Below are positions 19,555 to 28,819 of a stretch of DNA of 46,688 bases, piece after piece. The stretch covers positions 41,009 to 87,696 of the forward strand of contig PMUS01000012.1 of assembly GCA_003166795.1 (NCBI GenBank), given 5' to 3'. The translations under genes were made by a program, and so were the position numbers. Within the stretch, counting starts at the first letter, position 1; the number at the start of each line of letters is the position of its first letter. This DNA is from Acidobacteriota bacterium. Lineage in GTDB: Bacteria; Acidobacteriota; Terriglobia; Acidiferrales; UBA7541. The notes beneath the pieces are model-generated. The model was not told the origin of the DNA and ran no database searches. It was given only the letters and a program-made list of their open reading frames with translations.

Positions 19555-20211
19555 TTAGTAGCCGACGGTGATGCGCTCGCGGTGGTGCTGCGGGCGCTCG
19601 AGCTCGTCGAGCAGCGCGACGGAGTAATCTTCGAGCGAAATTTTGCTCACGCCGTTCGCGTCGTAGAGGACGTGGTCCTTGCCGAGCCGGAACTTGCCGG
19701 TTCGCTCGCCCGGCGCAATCGTCACGGAAGGAGCGATGAACACCCAATCGAGGTCGGGCTCCTGCTTGAGCAAATAATAAAGCTCGCGCGTGCCGCGAAT
19801 GCCCGGCTTAAAGGCTTCGTAGGCGGCAGGGAAGTCAGGCGAGTCGATGAGTTCCACGCCGGCGGGTGTTTTCAAGCTGGCCGCGCCGCCGACGCCGAGG
19901 AATCGCTTGACGCCCGATTTCTTGGCGGCGGCGATGATGGCCTTGTGCCCCACAACGTGCTTTTCGAAAACTTCCGGGCCGGCCACGCCGCGGGCGGGAT
20001 TGAAGGAGCTGATGACGACGTCGTGACCGGCGAGGATGCGTGCCAGGTCGTCAACTTGCAGCACATCCGCCTTTTTCACGGTGAGATTTTTCTGCGGCTC
20101 AAGCTTTTCGGGATTGCGAACAATCGCTGTGACCTGATGTCCGCGTTGCAAAGCTTCGGCGAGAACCTTGGAGCCGACGAATCCGCTGGCCCCAATGAGT
20201 GCGATTTTCAT
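19555..20211 (-). CDS. NAD(P)-binding epimerase/NmrA-like oxidoreductase
   Basis: 218 residues from ATG 20211; the open frame continues upstream into the divergent promoter region without a better start. The dinucleotide loop GASGFVG (7-13) is at the N-terminus of a Rossmann fold, followed by GHQVTAIVRNPEKL. It lacks the Tyr-x-x-x-Lys dyad of classical short-chain dehydrogenases. This fits the atypical SDR/NAD(P)H-binding (YwnB-like) group. A likely role is reduction or epimerisation of a small metabolite, or redox sensing. It is divergent from the DUF3237 gene 128 bp away. Confidence 0.78.
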   Translation of the reverse strand: MKIALIGASGFVGSKVLAEALQRGHQVTAIVRNPEKLEPQKNLTVKKADVLQVDDLARILAGHDVVISSFNPARGVAGPEVFEKHVVGHKAIIAAAKKSGVKRFLGVGGAASLKTPAGVELIDSPDFPAAYEAFKPGIRGTRELYYLLKQEPDLDWVFIAPSVTIAPGERTGKFRLGKDHVLYDANGVSKISLEDYSVALLDELERPQHHRERITVGY

Positions 20212-20338
20212 TTCCAACCTTTCCGGGAACTGAGATGAGCGGCTGTGGTTGGCAGCCAACCCGCGGCGCGCGCGATGATTGACAGGCCGCAAGAACCGGG
20301 GGATTGTATCACTTCGCAATCCAGAGGTGAGATTTCCG

Positions 20339-20860
20339 ATGATAGAGACGGGACCGTTTGGCTCGGCACGCTCGACGATACAGGAACCGAAGCTGGAGTT
20401 CGCGTTCGAGGTTCGGCTGCGCTTCACGCGCGTGCAGAACATCGAAGAGATGCCGACCGGCGCGGGGCGCGGCGCAGTCTATGTGGACAGCGGCGAATTT
20501 TCAGGGCCGCACTTGCGCGGGAAGGCCGTGCCGAACAGTGGTGGCGACTACTCGCTGTTTCGTCCGGATGACGTGCTGGCCTTCGATGCGCGCTATATGT
20601 TGCAGGAGGACGATGGCACGCTCATTCTCGTCCGCAACAACGGATATCTCTGGGGACGCACCGCGGACACGATGGACCGGCTGCGGAAGATGGCGTTCTC
20701 CGGAGGGCCGACGGTTGACCCCTCGGAGTATTATCTTCGCGCGTTCCCGACATTCGAAGTGAACACGGGCAAACATGACTGGCTGATGCGGTACGTATTC
20801 GTCGGCGTCGGGGAGCGCAAGGCCGACGGTAATCTGATTCGCTACTTCGCGCTGCTATAA
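20339..20860 (+). CDS. DUF3237 family protein
   Basis: 173 residues from ATG 20339, with SD AGAGGTGAG about 7 nt upstream. The frame is open from 20279, but that start has no SD. DUF3237 hallmarks include an N-terminal beta strand set PKLEFAFEVRLRF and a G-x-G-x-x-x-x-V turn (GAGRGAVYV). The stretch GGDYSLFRPDDVLAFDARYM follows, and then LILVRNNGYLWG. These are small cytosolic beta-barrel proteins of unproven function, often beside genes for oxidation of aromatic or other small molecules. The divergent arrangement with the epimerase-like gene suggests shared control. Confidence 0.78.
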   Translation: MIETGPFGSARSTIQEPKLEFAFEVRLRFTRVQNIEEMPTGAGRGAVYVDSGEFSGPHLRGKAVPNSGGDYSLFRPDDVLAFDARYMLQEDDGTLILVRNNGYLWGRTADTMDRLRKMAFSGGPTVDPSEYYLRAFPTFEVNTGKHDWLMRYVFVGVGERKADGNLIRYFALL

Positions 20861-20906
20861 GCGGATCTCCGCATCATCCCATCGATGTTTCGCCTGCCTT
20901 GCCGAC

Positions 20907-20964
20907 CTCAGGGGTTGAAACCCCTGAGATTACTGAGCTTTCTTGGCACGGCTAAAGCCGTGCC
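20907..20964. repeat. Tandem pair of intergenic hairpins
   Basis: The first stem is ctcagggg/cccctgag (20907-20914 with 20921-20928), loop ttgaaa. The second is ggcacggct-aa-agccgtgcc (20945-20964), a perfect 9-bp stem. The second echoes the design of the gtcgtggct-ga-agccacgac palindromes elsewhere. They lie after the DUF3237 gene and could stabilise or end its RNA, but no T-run is present. Confidence 0.6.
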
Positions 20965-21069
20965 CTGACGGAAAGCATCCGCGATTCGGCAGGGCGGCTG
21001 TCGCGTGTCGCCCAGGCCAAAAAGTTATGCCCTGGCGGGGATTATCTGGGGGACCGCGCCCGCTCTTCG

Positions 21070-22236
21070 TTAGATGGCGGCGGAGTGGGCGATGTCGGAG
21101 AGGCGTTGGAAGCGGTCGATGTTGTCGCCCTCGTCCATTACGCCGGACGTCAGGCAGACGAACGTCACGTCCTTCACTGGGTCAACCCAGAATAGCGTGC
21201 TGCCGAAGCCTGTGTTGCCGAACGTCCGCGGCGACGCCAGCGTTCCAAACTGATGGTGGCAGACAGCTTCACCTCGCACAAAAAATCCCAAGCCAATATA
21301 TGCAGGGTAAGGCTCCCATCCGCGCGCGGCGCCGATGTGGGTATACAAATCGTTTCGTTTTGTGCCGGTGCGGTTGATGGTCGCCTGATCGAGAATGGCG
21401 GGCGAGAGGATGCGCACGCCGTCGAGTTCACCTCCGCGCCGAAGCATTTCGGCGAAGCGGAACATATCCGCGACCGTGGAGAGGCCTCCCACCCACGGCA
21501 TTTCCGATTTTTCTTCCTCGAAGGCGCCGTTTTCGCCGAGGTCGCTGTGGCCGAGGTGCTGAAGCGGCGGGACCGTCTCCATAAAGAAGGGAACGATGTG
21601 GCGCGGCCGTAGGTCCTTGCGCACGCCTATGGACGAGCTTTTCATTTTCAGTGGAGTGAAGATTTCATCTTCGACGATTTTGCGGTACGAGCGCTTGCGG
21701 TTGTCCACGCGCCGGACGATTTCGCCAAGCAGGGCATGCCCGGCCATGGGCGAATACGAAACGGCGCCGCCCGGCGCGCTGGTGGTGTGCATATGAACGC
21801 AAATCGCGGCGATCACTTCGTCCAGACGGTCAATGCACATGCCCGGAACGGGCGCGAACAGAGGGGGAAGTCCGGTCGTATGCGTCAGGAGATGCTCGAC
21901 GGTGATCTTTTCACGCGCGCCACCGGAAAATTCCGGAATGATCGAGGAGATTTTCGTCGTCAGGGCGAGATCTCCGCGCTCGATGGCGCGGAACACGAGG
22001 ACATTGGTAAACGCCTTGGTCACGGAAAACAGGTTGAACACGTTGTCCTTGCGCATCGGTTTCCGGTCCGAGAATCGAGCGTGGCCGATCGCTTCGTGAA
22101 GGCCGATCTTGCCGTACCGGGCCACGAGGATGACCGCGCCATGGTATTTCCCCTTTTGGATGTCGCTCTCGATGGTGGATTTGAGGTGTTTCAGTCTCGC
22201 GGCGTCGAAGCCGGTTTTAGACGATTTCCTGGCCAT
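21070..22236 (-). CDS. Beta-lactamase-fold serine hydrolase (class C-like)
   Basis: 388 residues from ATG 22236, with SD GGGAGG 7 nt upstream. No signal peptide is evident, so it is probably cytosolic, which is unusual for penicillin-binding relatives. The nucleophile motif is S71-V-T-K74 (FSVTKAFTN). The second motif is Y161-S-P rather than Y-x-N, and HLLTHTTGLPP is a strong family match. The C-terminal HQFGTLASPRTFGNTGFGST supplies the third-motif region. Members include esterases, D-aminopeptidases and PBP4*-like proteins, so antibiotic resistance should not be assumed. It stands alone, divergent from zwf. Confidence 0.85.
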   Translation of the reverse strand: MARKSSKTGFDAARLKHLKSTIESDIQKGKYHGAVILVARYGKIGLHEAIGHARFSDRKPMRKDNVFNLFSVTKAFTNVLVFRAIERGDLALTTKISSIIPEFSGGAREKITVEHLLTHTTGLPPLFAPVPGMCIDRLDEVIAAICVHMHTTSAPGGAVSYSPMAGHALLGEIVRRVDNRKRSYRKIVEDEIFTPLKMKSSSIGVRKDLRPRHIVPFFMETVPPLQHLGHSDLGENGAFEEEKSEMPWVGGLSTVADMFRFAEMLRRGGELDGVRILSPAILDQATINRTGTKRNDLYTHIGAARGWEPYPAYIGLGFFVRGEAVCHHQFGTLASPRTFGNTGFGSTLFWVDPVKDVTFVCLTSGVMDEGDNIDRFQRLSDIAHSAAI

Positions 22237-22498
22237 CTTGAAGCCTCCCGAGTCCAAATTCTCGACGAACGGTGCCTGGGCGCGACGAGATTATGCCCGA
22301 TGCGCAGCTGATTTGTCGCACGGAAATCGGGAGCACAGAGATGCGGCGCTATGAGAGGAATCGTTCATGGGAACGTAACGAGAGGCGGCGCGGATTATGG
22401 TAGGCTGTTCGCTTGCGGAGCGATTTGAGTCAGGGAAGAAACTTCGGGACCGCTTCCTTCGGCCGAGTTTTCCGCAACAACCCCTACGGAGAACGCCG

Positions 22499-24040
22499 AT
22501 GAGTACGCGCCCCACCGAAGTTGCCGAAGCACCGCGAGCCGATTCCTACTATTGCGAGATTCCCAACGATCCCTGCGCCATCGTGATGTTCGGCGCTTCG
22601 GGCGACCTGGCGCGACGAAAGCTTCTGCCCGCGCTCTACGATCTGGCGCTCCATTCCTGCCTCGCGCCGCGATTTAAGCTGCTCGGATTCGCGCGCACGG
22701 ACATGAACGACGATGCGTTCCAGCGCGGGGCCGGTGAGTTTCTACCGAAGGGCGATAAAGCCGGAGCGGACGCCAGCAAACAGAAGGAATTCCTGCAGCA
22801 CCTGCACTATTTCCATGGAAATTACGACGACCCCGAGTCCTACAAAAAGCTGGCGAAGCGCCTGGAAGAACTCGACGCCGAAGGCCAGCTCGGAGGGAAC
22901 CGCTTGTTCTATCTGGCGACGCCTCCGGAGGTTTACGAGCACGTGATCGAACAGCTGGGACGCGCCGGCCTGGCGAAATCAAAGAACGCGGATTCGTGGA
23001 CGCGCGTGATTATCGAGAAACCGTTCGGCCACGACGGCGCATCCGCGCGGGAACTGAACGCGAAAGTTCTGGAAGTGTTCGCGGAGCAGCAGGTCTATCG
23101 CATTGATCATTATCTCGGTAAGGAGACCGTGCAGAACCTGCTGGTTTTTCGATTCGGCAACGGGATTTTCGAGCCGCTGTGGAACCGCAACTTTATTGAC
23201 CACGTGCAGATCACGGCGGCAGAGGCGCTCGGCGTGGAGCGGCGCGCGGCGTTTTACGAATCGGCGGGCGCCATGCGCGACATGATTCAGAGCCACGTGC
23301 TCCAGCTTACGTCACTGGTCGGGATGGAAGCGCCTGCAAGGTTTGACGCGACGTCGGTCCGCAACGAGAAAATAAAGATTTTGCAATCGATCCGGCCCTT
23401 CAATTCCGAGACCGTGTGGAAATCGGTGATTCGCGGCCAATACGGGCCCGGAACCGAGAACGGCGTGGCCGTGCCCGGATACCGCCAGGAGCCCGGCGTG
23501 AAGCCGCAGTCCGCAACGGAGACATTCGTCGCGCTGAAGCTGCTGGTGGACAATTGGCGCTGGAGCGGCGTGCCTTTCTATCTGCGTTCTGGAAAGCGGC
23601 TGGCGCGTCCGATGACCGAAATCGCGATCCGTTTCAAGAAGGCGCCGCACATGGTGTTTCAAGGTGAAAGCGTGGAGCCGAATTCGCTGGTGCTGAATAT
23701 CCAGCCCGACGAAGGAATTTCGCTTTCCTTCGGCGCGAAATCACCCGGCTCGCATATGCACATCAGTCCGGTGACCATGGATTTTCGCTACAAGCAGGCG
23801 TTCGGGGGAGGGTCGCGAGAGGCGTACGCCACGCTGATCAATGACTGCATCCGCGGTGACGCCACCCTTTTTGACCGCGCCGATAGCGTCGAAGCGGCGT
23901 GGGGGCTCGTGGACCCGATCCTGGAAGCATGGCAGAACGCGTCCGCGCCGCCTTTCCCGAATTATCCGGCGGGCAGCGAAGGACCGCGGGCGGCGGACGA
24001 TTTGACGGTATCCGAAGGCCGCCGCTGGCGTCCGATCTAA
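22499..24040 (+). CDS. zwf: Glucose-6-phosphate 1-dehydrogenase
   Basis: 513 residues from ATG 22499, with SD GGAG 8 nt upstream. The frame is open from 22397 but lacks family similarity there. It oxidises glucose-6-phosphate to 6-phosphogluconolactone with NAD(P)+, the first step of the oxidative pentose phosphate pathway. The NADP loop is GASGDLA (32-38), and catalytic-region signature RIDHYLGKE (201-209) holds H204 and K208. IIEKPFG (K174) precedes it. glk follows after 58 bp on the same strand, so the two steps from glucose to phosphogluconolactone are probably co-expressed. Confidence 0.96.
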   Translation: MSTRPTEVAEAPRADSYYCEIPNDPCAIVMFGASGDLARRKLLPALYDLALHSCLAPRFKLLGFARTDMNDDAFQRGAGEFLPKGDKAGADASKQKEFLQHLHYFHGNYDDPESYKKLAKRLEELDAEGQLGGNRLFYLATPPEVYEHVIEQLGRAGLAKSKNADSWTRVIIEKPFGHDGASARELNAKVLEVFAEQQVYRIDHYLGKETVQNLLVFRFGNGIFEPLWNRNFIDHVQITAAEALGVERRAAFYESAGAMRDMIQSHVLQLTSLVGMEAPARFDATSVRNEKIKILQSIRPFNSETVWKSVIRGQYGPGTENGVAVPGYRQEPGVKPQSATETFVALKLLVDNWRWSGVPFYLRSGKRLARPMTEIAIRFKKAPHMVFQGESVEPNSLVLNIQPDEGISLSFGAKSPGSHMHISPVTMDFRYKQAFGGGSREAYATLINDCIRGDATLFDRADSVEAAWGLVDPILEAWQNASAPPFPNYPAGSEGPRAADDLTVSEGRRWRPI

Positions 24041-24098
24041 CTCCACGTTTCAAGCTCGAAAATTCCGGAGAATTCTAACCGCACGGTTCGGAGGGCGC

Positions 24099-25061
24099 GT
24101 GATTCTTGCGGGCGACATCGGGGGAACGAAGACTAATCTTGGCATGTTCGATGTGCAGCAGGGAAAGCTGGATCGCGTCGCGGAAAAGCGTTACCCCAGC
24201 CGCGAACACAAGGGCCTGGAAGAAATCGTGGCCGATTTCGTCAGCGTCACCGGCATAAAGGCGACGGCCGCTGGATTTGGAATCGCCGGCCCCGTGGTGG
24301 ACAACCGGGTGCGTACCGGGAATCTACCCTGGGTTGTGGATGGCGCGATAATGGCGAAGCAGTTGGGGCTCGAGCGAGTCAGGTTGATGAACGACCTGGA
24401 AGCCGCCGCTTTTGGAATCAGCGTCATGGGTCCGACGGACCTGGAAACGCTGCACGAAGGCGTCTCTGCGCCGCAGGCGCCCCGGGTGGTTATCGCCGCC
24501 GGTACGGGACTAGGCGAAGCCATTCTCTTCTGGGACGGAACGAAGCACATTCCCACGGCAACCGAGGGCGGCCACGCCGATTTCGCTCCGCACACCGATC
24601 AGCAAGTGGATTTGTGGAAATTCATCAAGGCCCGCAGCGAATTCGTGAGCAACGAACTGATCCTTTCCGGAAGGGGTTTCAAGACGCTGCACGAATTCCT
24701 GAATCCAGACGTGCGGCATCCGGGCTTTGACGATCCGTCCATCGATCCCGCGCCGGCAATCACGCGCATGGCACTGACGAAAGAGTGTCCCGTGTGTGTC
24801 GCGGCACTCGATTTGTGGATCGAGATCTATGGATCAGAAGCTGGGAATCTAGTGGTGCGATCGGTCGCGCGCGGCGGCGTGTATGTGGCGGGCGGAATTG
24901 CCGTCAAGATTTTGCCGCTGCTGAAGAATGGGCATTTTGCGGCCGCGCTCCAGGACAAGGAAAAGATGTCGGATTTTCTCGCGCAGGTGCCGATTCACGT
25001 GGTGCTCGACGAGGAGTGCCCGCTGAAAGGCGCAGCGTATGCGGTGTGGAAAGGGTTGTAG
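24099..25061 (+). CDS. glk: Glucokinase (Glk family)
   Basis: 320 residues from GTG 24099, with SD GGAGG 5 nt upstream. It phosphorylates glucose with ATP to feed zwf upstream. The ATP-binding phosphate-1 motif is at the N-terminus (AGDIGGTKTNLGMF, 4-17). LMNDLEAAAFG carries the catalytic Asp, and GTGLGEAILFWDG the adenosine part. TEGGHADFAP follows, typical of the E. coli-like Glk Pfam family rather than ROK kinases. The C-terminal GVYVAGGIAVKILP and FLAQVPIHVVLDEECPLKGAA segments are intact. Confidence 0.93.
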   Translation: MILAGDIGGTKTNLGMFDVQQGKLDRVAEKRYPSREHKGLEEIVADFVSVTGIKATAAGFGIAGPVVDNRVRTGNLPWVVDGAIMAKQLGLERVRLMNDLEAAAFGISVMGPTDLETLHEGVSAPQAPRVVIAAGTGLGEAILFWDGTKHIPTATEGGHADFAPHTDQQVDLWKFIKARSEFVSNELILSGRGFKTLHEFLNPDVRHPGFDDPSIDPAPAITRMALTKECPVCVAALDLWIEIYGSEAGNLVVRSVARGGVYVAGGIAVKILPLLKNGHFAAALQDKEKMSDFLAQVPIHVVLDEECPLKGAAYAVWKGL

Positions 25062-25375
25062 GACGCGGCGTAACTTGTCCCGTGCGGACTTGGATGGCGA
25101 CGCTTCTTGCATCGCGGTACGTCCCGCAGCGGCTTCATCGTAGGCACCACCCAGTCCCATTAGTTCTGGTACGGGGTCTTCCCTCACGGCTCCACGGATT
25201 TTCACACAAGTGATTGCGAATTCCGTATCCCGGCCGGTCGCTCTAATTTCCTTGTGCGGGCCCGGGACGTAAGTCGTGCAATCACATTTGGATAGGCAGG
25301 CCAGCGCGTCTGGCAGGGCAATTGCCACCAATGCGTGTACCACCGGCGGTGCCGGTGGATGAGAGGCACACCAAC
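25062..25375. other. 314-bp gene-free region before the Gly-rich secreted protein
   Basis: No gene or clear terminator is seen after glk. The last part contains the hairpin ccaccggc-ggt-gccggtgg (25340-25358) directly ahead of the GAGAGG SD of the next gene. I could not identify a known riboswitch. Confidence 0.5.
25340..25358 (+). promoter_or_regulatory. Perfect hairpin next to the ribosome binding site
   Basis: 8-bp arms ccaccggc and gccggtgg with a three-base loop end two bases before the GAGAGG SD (25361-25366). In mRNA such a stem could limit ribosome access; this is inference. Confidence 0.45.
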
Positions 25376-25789
25376 ATGAAAAAGCTTATCGGAATTGCGA
25401 CATTCGTTCTGCTGTTTTCCGTACCTGCCCACGCACAAAGCAGGGGCGGCGGTGTCGGCAGCGCGCCGTCCGCGAATGTGGCCGGGGGCGGTGGCGCCGG
25501 CGGTGGCACCGGCGGCGGTGGTATCGGCGGTAACGGCGGCGCCCGGCTACAGAGCTATCCGCGTGCGAGTTTTGAAGCCAGCACAGTCAGCGGCGGAGAT
25601 CCTTCCTTCGCTCCTTCGACTTTCCTGTCGTTCGATCAGGCAGTGGCCGAGGGGAAAGCGATCATAGCCGCCGACCAGAAATCGCTCGCACAAACCGCTG
25701 CGGAGAACAGCGCCACGCCAAAAGCCAAGGCCAAAGTTACATTCGTACAGGATGCCGAAGGCAAAGTGATACCGACCGCGCAGCGGTAG
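25376..25789 (+). CDS. Small secreted glycine-rich protein of unknown function
   Basis: 137 residues from ATG 25376, with SD GAGAGG upstream. The signal peptide (MKKLIGIATFVLLFSVPAHA) has a clear cleavage site before QSRGGG. The mature protein starts with about 40 residues dominated by Gly with Ala/Ser. A mixed region follows, with FLSFDQAVAEGKAIIAADQK and a charged tail KAKVTFVQDAEGKVIP. I recognise no domain. It is exported and may be periplasmic or surface-exposed. It converges on the porin gene across a strong hairpin. The clear signal peptide and SD support a real gene. Confidence 0.7.
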   Translation: MKKLIGIATFVLLFSVPAHAQSRGGGVGSAPSANVAGGGGAGGGTGGGGIGGNGGARLQSYPRASFEASTVSGGDPSFAPSTFLSFDQAVAEGKAIIAADQKSLAQTAAENSATPKAKAKVTFVQDAEGKVIPTAQR

Positions 25790-25859
25790 GCGCGCGACAG
25801 TTCACAGCGGAGCCGGAAATTCCGGCCCGCTTCCTCATGAAATTCGCTTGGAAATAGAA

Positions 25860-25895
25860 CGGCCGCCCGGCGGGGGATATAAAGCCGGGCGGCCG
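25860..25895. terminator. Strong GC-rich hairpin between convergent genes
   Basis: A perfect 12-bp stem, cggccgcccggc (25860-25871) with gccgggcggccg (25884-25895), has a 12-nt loop. It sits between the stops of the Gly-rich gene (+) and the porin gene (-), so it can act for both. No long T-run follows, so it is a probable rather than textbook terminator. Confidence 0.6.
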
Positions 25896-25951
25896 CTTCC
25901 GTGCAGAAATGCGGCTCCGTGGAGATGGAGACGAAGCCGCGTTTTTCAGAT

Positions 25952-27478
25952 CTACTTCAGATTCGCGCTGCTGAACGTGTAGACAAAGCTGACCGTGGCC
26001 GTATTCTGTTGTTTCACGGCCTTCTCATTCGAGAAGCTTTCATCGAATATCGGCAGGCTGGCAAAGTCATACCGATACTCACCACGGATCAGGAGTGCGC
26101 TGGTCAGGTTGTACGAATAAGTTCCCGTAAATTCCTGAGCCCAGCCGCGTTCAAAGTCCGTCAAGCCCTCATAGCCCTGCGGATCGTCGAAATACTCGTA
26201 ACGAAACGCGAAGTTGGTCTTGGGACTCCAGGTGTACTTCGCATAGGCTGCCACGCCCCACCAGTCAACAGCTGGACCGGCAGTGCACGCAGGAGGGCCG
26301 CCCTCGGCGCAGGTTCCTGTATAGAACCGGGGTCCGAAACCATAGTCGCCGTTTATCTGGAACGCCCACTTTGAGTTTGGCGTGTATCCAATCACGGTAT
26401 CGGATATTTGCTTCCAGTCGTTAAGCGTCTGGCCGCCGAGCCCGAACGCGTCGGTTACCGGACCGGCAAAATAATTTTCTGTGGCGGACCACTTCATATT
26501 CGGCGTATACGCCAAGCTGACACCGTAGGTCAGCCCGGAACTCGCGCCAAACGTCGAATCGTGATTGATGATGGTGTTGTTCCACCCGTTGACGAGATAG
26601 CCAGTGACGGCCCACTTGGGATTAAACGCGTATTTCGCGTTGGCTCCGAAGTGGAAGAACGGAATCGCGTAGTCGAAGAGAAGGCCGCGCGAATAGTTCC
26701 AGTTGGCATTGCTCTCGATCACTTCAGCGCCCATCGGCGTCACGAACTTGCCGACGGTGAACGTCAAGCCCTTCCCGATCGGAGCGAGATAGGAAACGTA
26801 CGCCTCCTTGAGGAAGAAGTTGCTATCACTAGGATCAAATCCCGTGTTGTCGGTTCCGTTTATGATCTTTGCGGCGTAGCCGTAACCTGCCGATACGTGA
26901 TAACCCAGCCTGCTTTCCGGTGACGTCGCATCGGGCGCTTTGTCCAGGATCAACTCCGCCATATTGAAGTTGAATCCATTCGTGGGGCTCTCGAACGAGC
27001 GCAAACCAGCCATGTTGTTGAAAGGATGATTGGGGTCATAGCCGTAGTACACGTCGCCGAATCCGCTCAACGTGACCGGACCCAGAAGACTCGCAATGCT
27101 GATCTTGGGTGGCGCGTCATCCGCGGACGGCGACGAATTGAGCGAGCCGCCTATAGCTGAGCTTCCCCCAGCTGCAGGTTCCGTGAGCGCGGCGGTTTTG
27201 ATTCCTGGCGTGACATCGGTCTTCAACGCTGCAATCTCTTCCTGGAGGAGCGTCACTTGTTTTTCGAGTTCCTCCAATCGCTGATCCGCAGTCGGCTGTG
27301 CTGTCGCTGCCGGCTGCGCTGTGGCGGTCGGCTGTGAGGTGGTCGCCGGCTGCGATGCGGCTGGCTGCGTCGCGGCCGGTTGGTCCTCCGCTCTCGACGC
27401 AGGCGAACAGGCGATCGCTATGGTCACGGCGAATATCATCGCGGCCCATTTGGTAAGGCACCTCTTAGTGCGTTTCAT
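25952..27478 (-). CDS. Outer-membrane beta-barrel porin (OmpL/bbp2-like)
   Basis: 508 residues from ATG 27478, with GAGAGG 8 nt upstream. Signal peptide 1-30 (ending ASRA). Residues about 32-70 are a low-complexity Pro/Ala/Thr/Gln linker. A short coiled coil follows (RLEELEKQVTLLQEEIAAL, about 68-88), as in periplasm-spanning porins. The rest (about 130-508) is a beta barrel with alternating aromatic strands: LSGFGDVYYGYD, then FTVGKFVTPMGAEV, and the strand-like C-terminus TVSFVYTFSSANLK. It matches the putative beta-barrel porin-2 family as I know it. The solute is unknown. A candidate promoter lies 85 bp upstream. Confidence 0.82.
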   Translation of the reverse strand: MKRTKRCLTKWAAMIFAVTIAIACSPASRAEDQPAATQPAASQPATTSQPTATAQPAATAQPTADQRLEELEKQVTLLQEEIAALKTDVTPGIKTAALTEPAAGGSSAIGGSLNSSPSADDAPPKISIASLLGPVTLSGFGDVYYGYDPNHPFNNMAGLRSFESPTNGFNFNMAELILDKAPDATSPESRLGYHVSAGYGYAAKIINGTDNTGFDPSDSNFFLKEAYVSYLAPIGKGLTFTVGKFVTPMGAEVIESNANWNYSRGLLFDYAIPFFHFGANAKYAFNPKWAVTGYLVNGWNNTIINHDSTFGASSGLTYGVSLAYTPNMKWSATENYFAGPVTDAFGLGGQTLNDWKQISDTVIGYTPNSKWAFQINGDYGFGPRFYTGTCAEGGPPACTAGPAVDWWGVAAYAKYTWSPKTNFAFRYEYFDDPQGYEGLTDFERGWAQEFTGTYSYNLTSALLIRGEYRYDFASLPIFDESFSNEKAVKQQNTATVSFVYTFSSANLK

Positions 27479-27562
27479 GTGGTTTTCCTCTCCCTCCCTG
27501 CCGCGCTCAAATTTCTGCCTAATGAGTTCGCGACCTGTGCATAGAAAAAGATTCGGTAAGAC

Positions 27563-27592
27563 AAAATACAGACCAGCATTCGAATGGTCCAA
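27563..27592 (-). promoter_or_regulatory. Candidate promoter of the porin gene
   Basis: Minus-strand TTGGAC (27592-27587), 18 bp, TATTTT (27568-27563), within an AT-rich patch. The rest of 27593-27811 holds an imperfect inverted repeat bounded by two catatg sites (27708-27744) and no gene. Confidence 0.35.
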
Positions 27593-27811
27593 CTCATTAA
27601 ATCTATGGATTGAATAAGCAGATCATTAGAACGCTCTTATGAAATCTTTATGTGGACGGCCGCCTCGCATGGAAAGGACCCGAGGTGAATGGGGCCATAT
27701 TGCAAAACATATGCGCCGTCCGGACGGACGAGGCGAGGCATATGACGGGGGCAGGACGATGCAATAGCAGGATTTACAGGAGTAGATCCGGCGGAAATCT
27801 CGTTGCGCGGT

Positions 27812-28774
27812 TCAGCGCCTCGCGAAGTAAAACATCAAGCCAAAGATGATGATCGGGATCAACGCCAGCATTATGTAAAAGAGGAGCTTGCGCACCCAGG
27901 GCGTGCGCCGTGTCTTCCAGTCGTGTAATTCGGGGCGCTCCGCGGCTCCCACCTTCTCGGGATGTTGGAGATCGAGAGCCATTTCGTGGGCGGAGGCGTA
28001 ACGGTTCTTGGGGTCGCGCTCGGTCGCGCGATAGATAATCTCCTGCAGCTCCGGCGAAATCGAAGGATCGATTTCGCGAGGCGGAATGGGGTTATTCAGA
28101 AGCCGGTCGTTCATTATGGCAAAGGGATTCGGCCCCTGAAACGGGGCTTGGCCGGTTAGCATCTCGTAGAGCATCACTCCGAGCGCGTAGACATCGCTAC
28201 GGGCGTCGCCGCGCTTGCCCTTGACCTGTTCGGGAGAGATGTACTCGGGGGTCCCCATCACCTGCGAAAGCTTCGCAAATGTCAGCCGCCGCGCTCCGGC
28301 CTGGCCGGCAATGCCGAAATCAATCAATTTGATGTGATCCTCGGGATCCACCATGACGTTTTCCGGCTTCAGGTCGCGGTGCACGATCCCGTGAGTGTGA
28401 ATGTAGTCGAGGGCGTCGAGGATGCCGAGGGCGATCTTTATGGCGCGTTCCGGGGGTAGCTTCTTATGCTCGTCGAGAATCTTGCGCAGGAGGCGGCCTT
28501 CGACCCACTCCATGACCATATAAAGCTGGCTACGGTCGTCATCCGTAAAGACTTTCATTACGGCCGGGTGATCTAGGACTTTACCGATCTCTTGCTCGCG
28601 ATGGAAACGATCGAAGAGAACCGGGTCCATTTCCATCTCGGGATGGGGGACCTTGATGGCGACGTGGCGGCCGTTCCGGAGATCTGTCCCGCGAAAAATA
28701 GAGGCCATTCCGCTGCGGGCGGCAACGCTGTCAATGCGGTAGTGATCGAGTTGGTCGCCGGGGTGGACTGGAAT
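27812..28774 (-). CDS. Membrane-anchored Ser/Thr protein kinase with no standard start codon
   Basis: Kinase motifs are complete if counted from ATT 28774 (320 residues): invariant K41 (VAIK), catalytic HRDLKPEN with D134, DFG D152, and SPEQ. One hydrophobic helix (about 296-316) ends the protein, so the catalytic domain faces the cytosol. The first ATG (28708) would begin inside the nucleotide loop (GMASIF), removing the first strand. In-frame sequence upstream encodes that strand (PGDQLDHYRIDSVAARSG) but has no ATG, GTG or TTG back to the TAG of the PP2C gene. The only candidate is ATT 28774, with no good SD. This could be a rare ATT start, a lost start (pseudogene), stop-codon readthrough from PP2C, or a sequence error. 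The phosphatase gene directly ahead is the likely antagonist. Confidence 0.85.
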   Translation of the reverse strand: MPVHPGDQLDHYRIDSVAARSGMASIFRGTDLRNGRHVAIKVPHPEMEMDPVLFDRFHREQEIGKVLDHPAVMKVFTDDDRSQLYMVMEWVEGRLLRKILDEHKKLPPERAIKIALGILDALDYIHTHGIVHRDLKPENVMVDPEDHIKLIDFGIAGQAGARRLTFAKLSQVMGTPEYISPEQVKGKRGDARSDVYALGVMLYEMLTGQAPFQGPNPFAIMNDRLLNNPIPPREIDPSISPELQEIIYRATERDPKNRYASAHEMALDLQHPEKVGAAERPELHDWKTRRTPWVRKLLFYIMLALIPIIIFGLMFYFARR

Positions 28775-28819
28775 CCTCGAGAGTGCGGACCTGGCAGAGG
28801 ACCGGCGGCAAGCCCGGCG

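Noticed and set aside
21070-22236. Antibiotic-resistance beta-lactamase
   Set aside because: No signal peptide, and the second motif is Y-S-P. The family is mostly esterases and peptidases, so a resistance claim is not supported.
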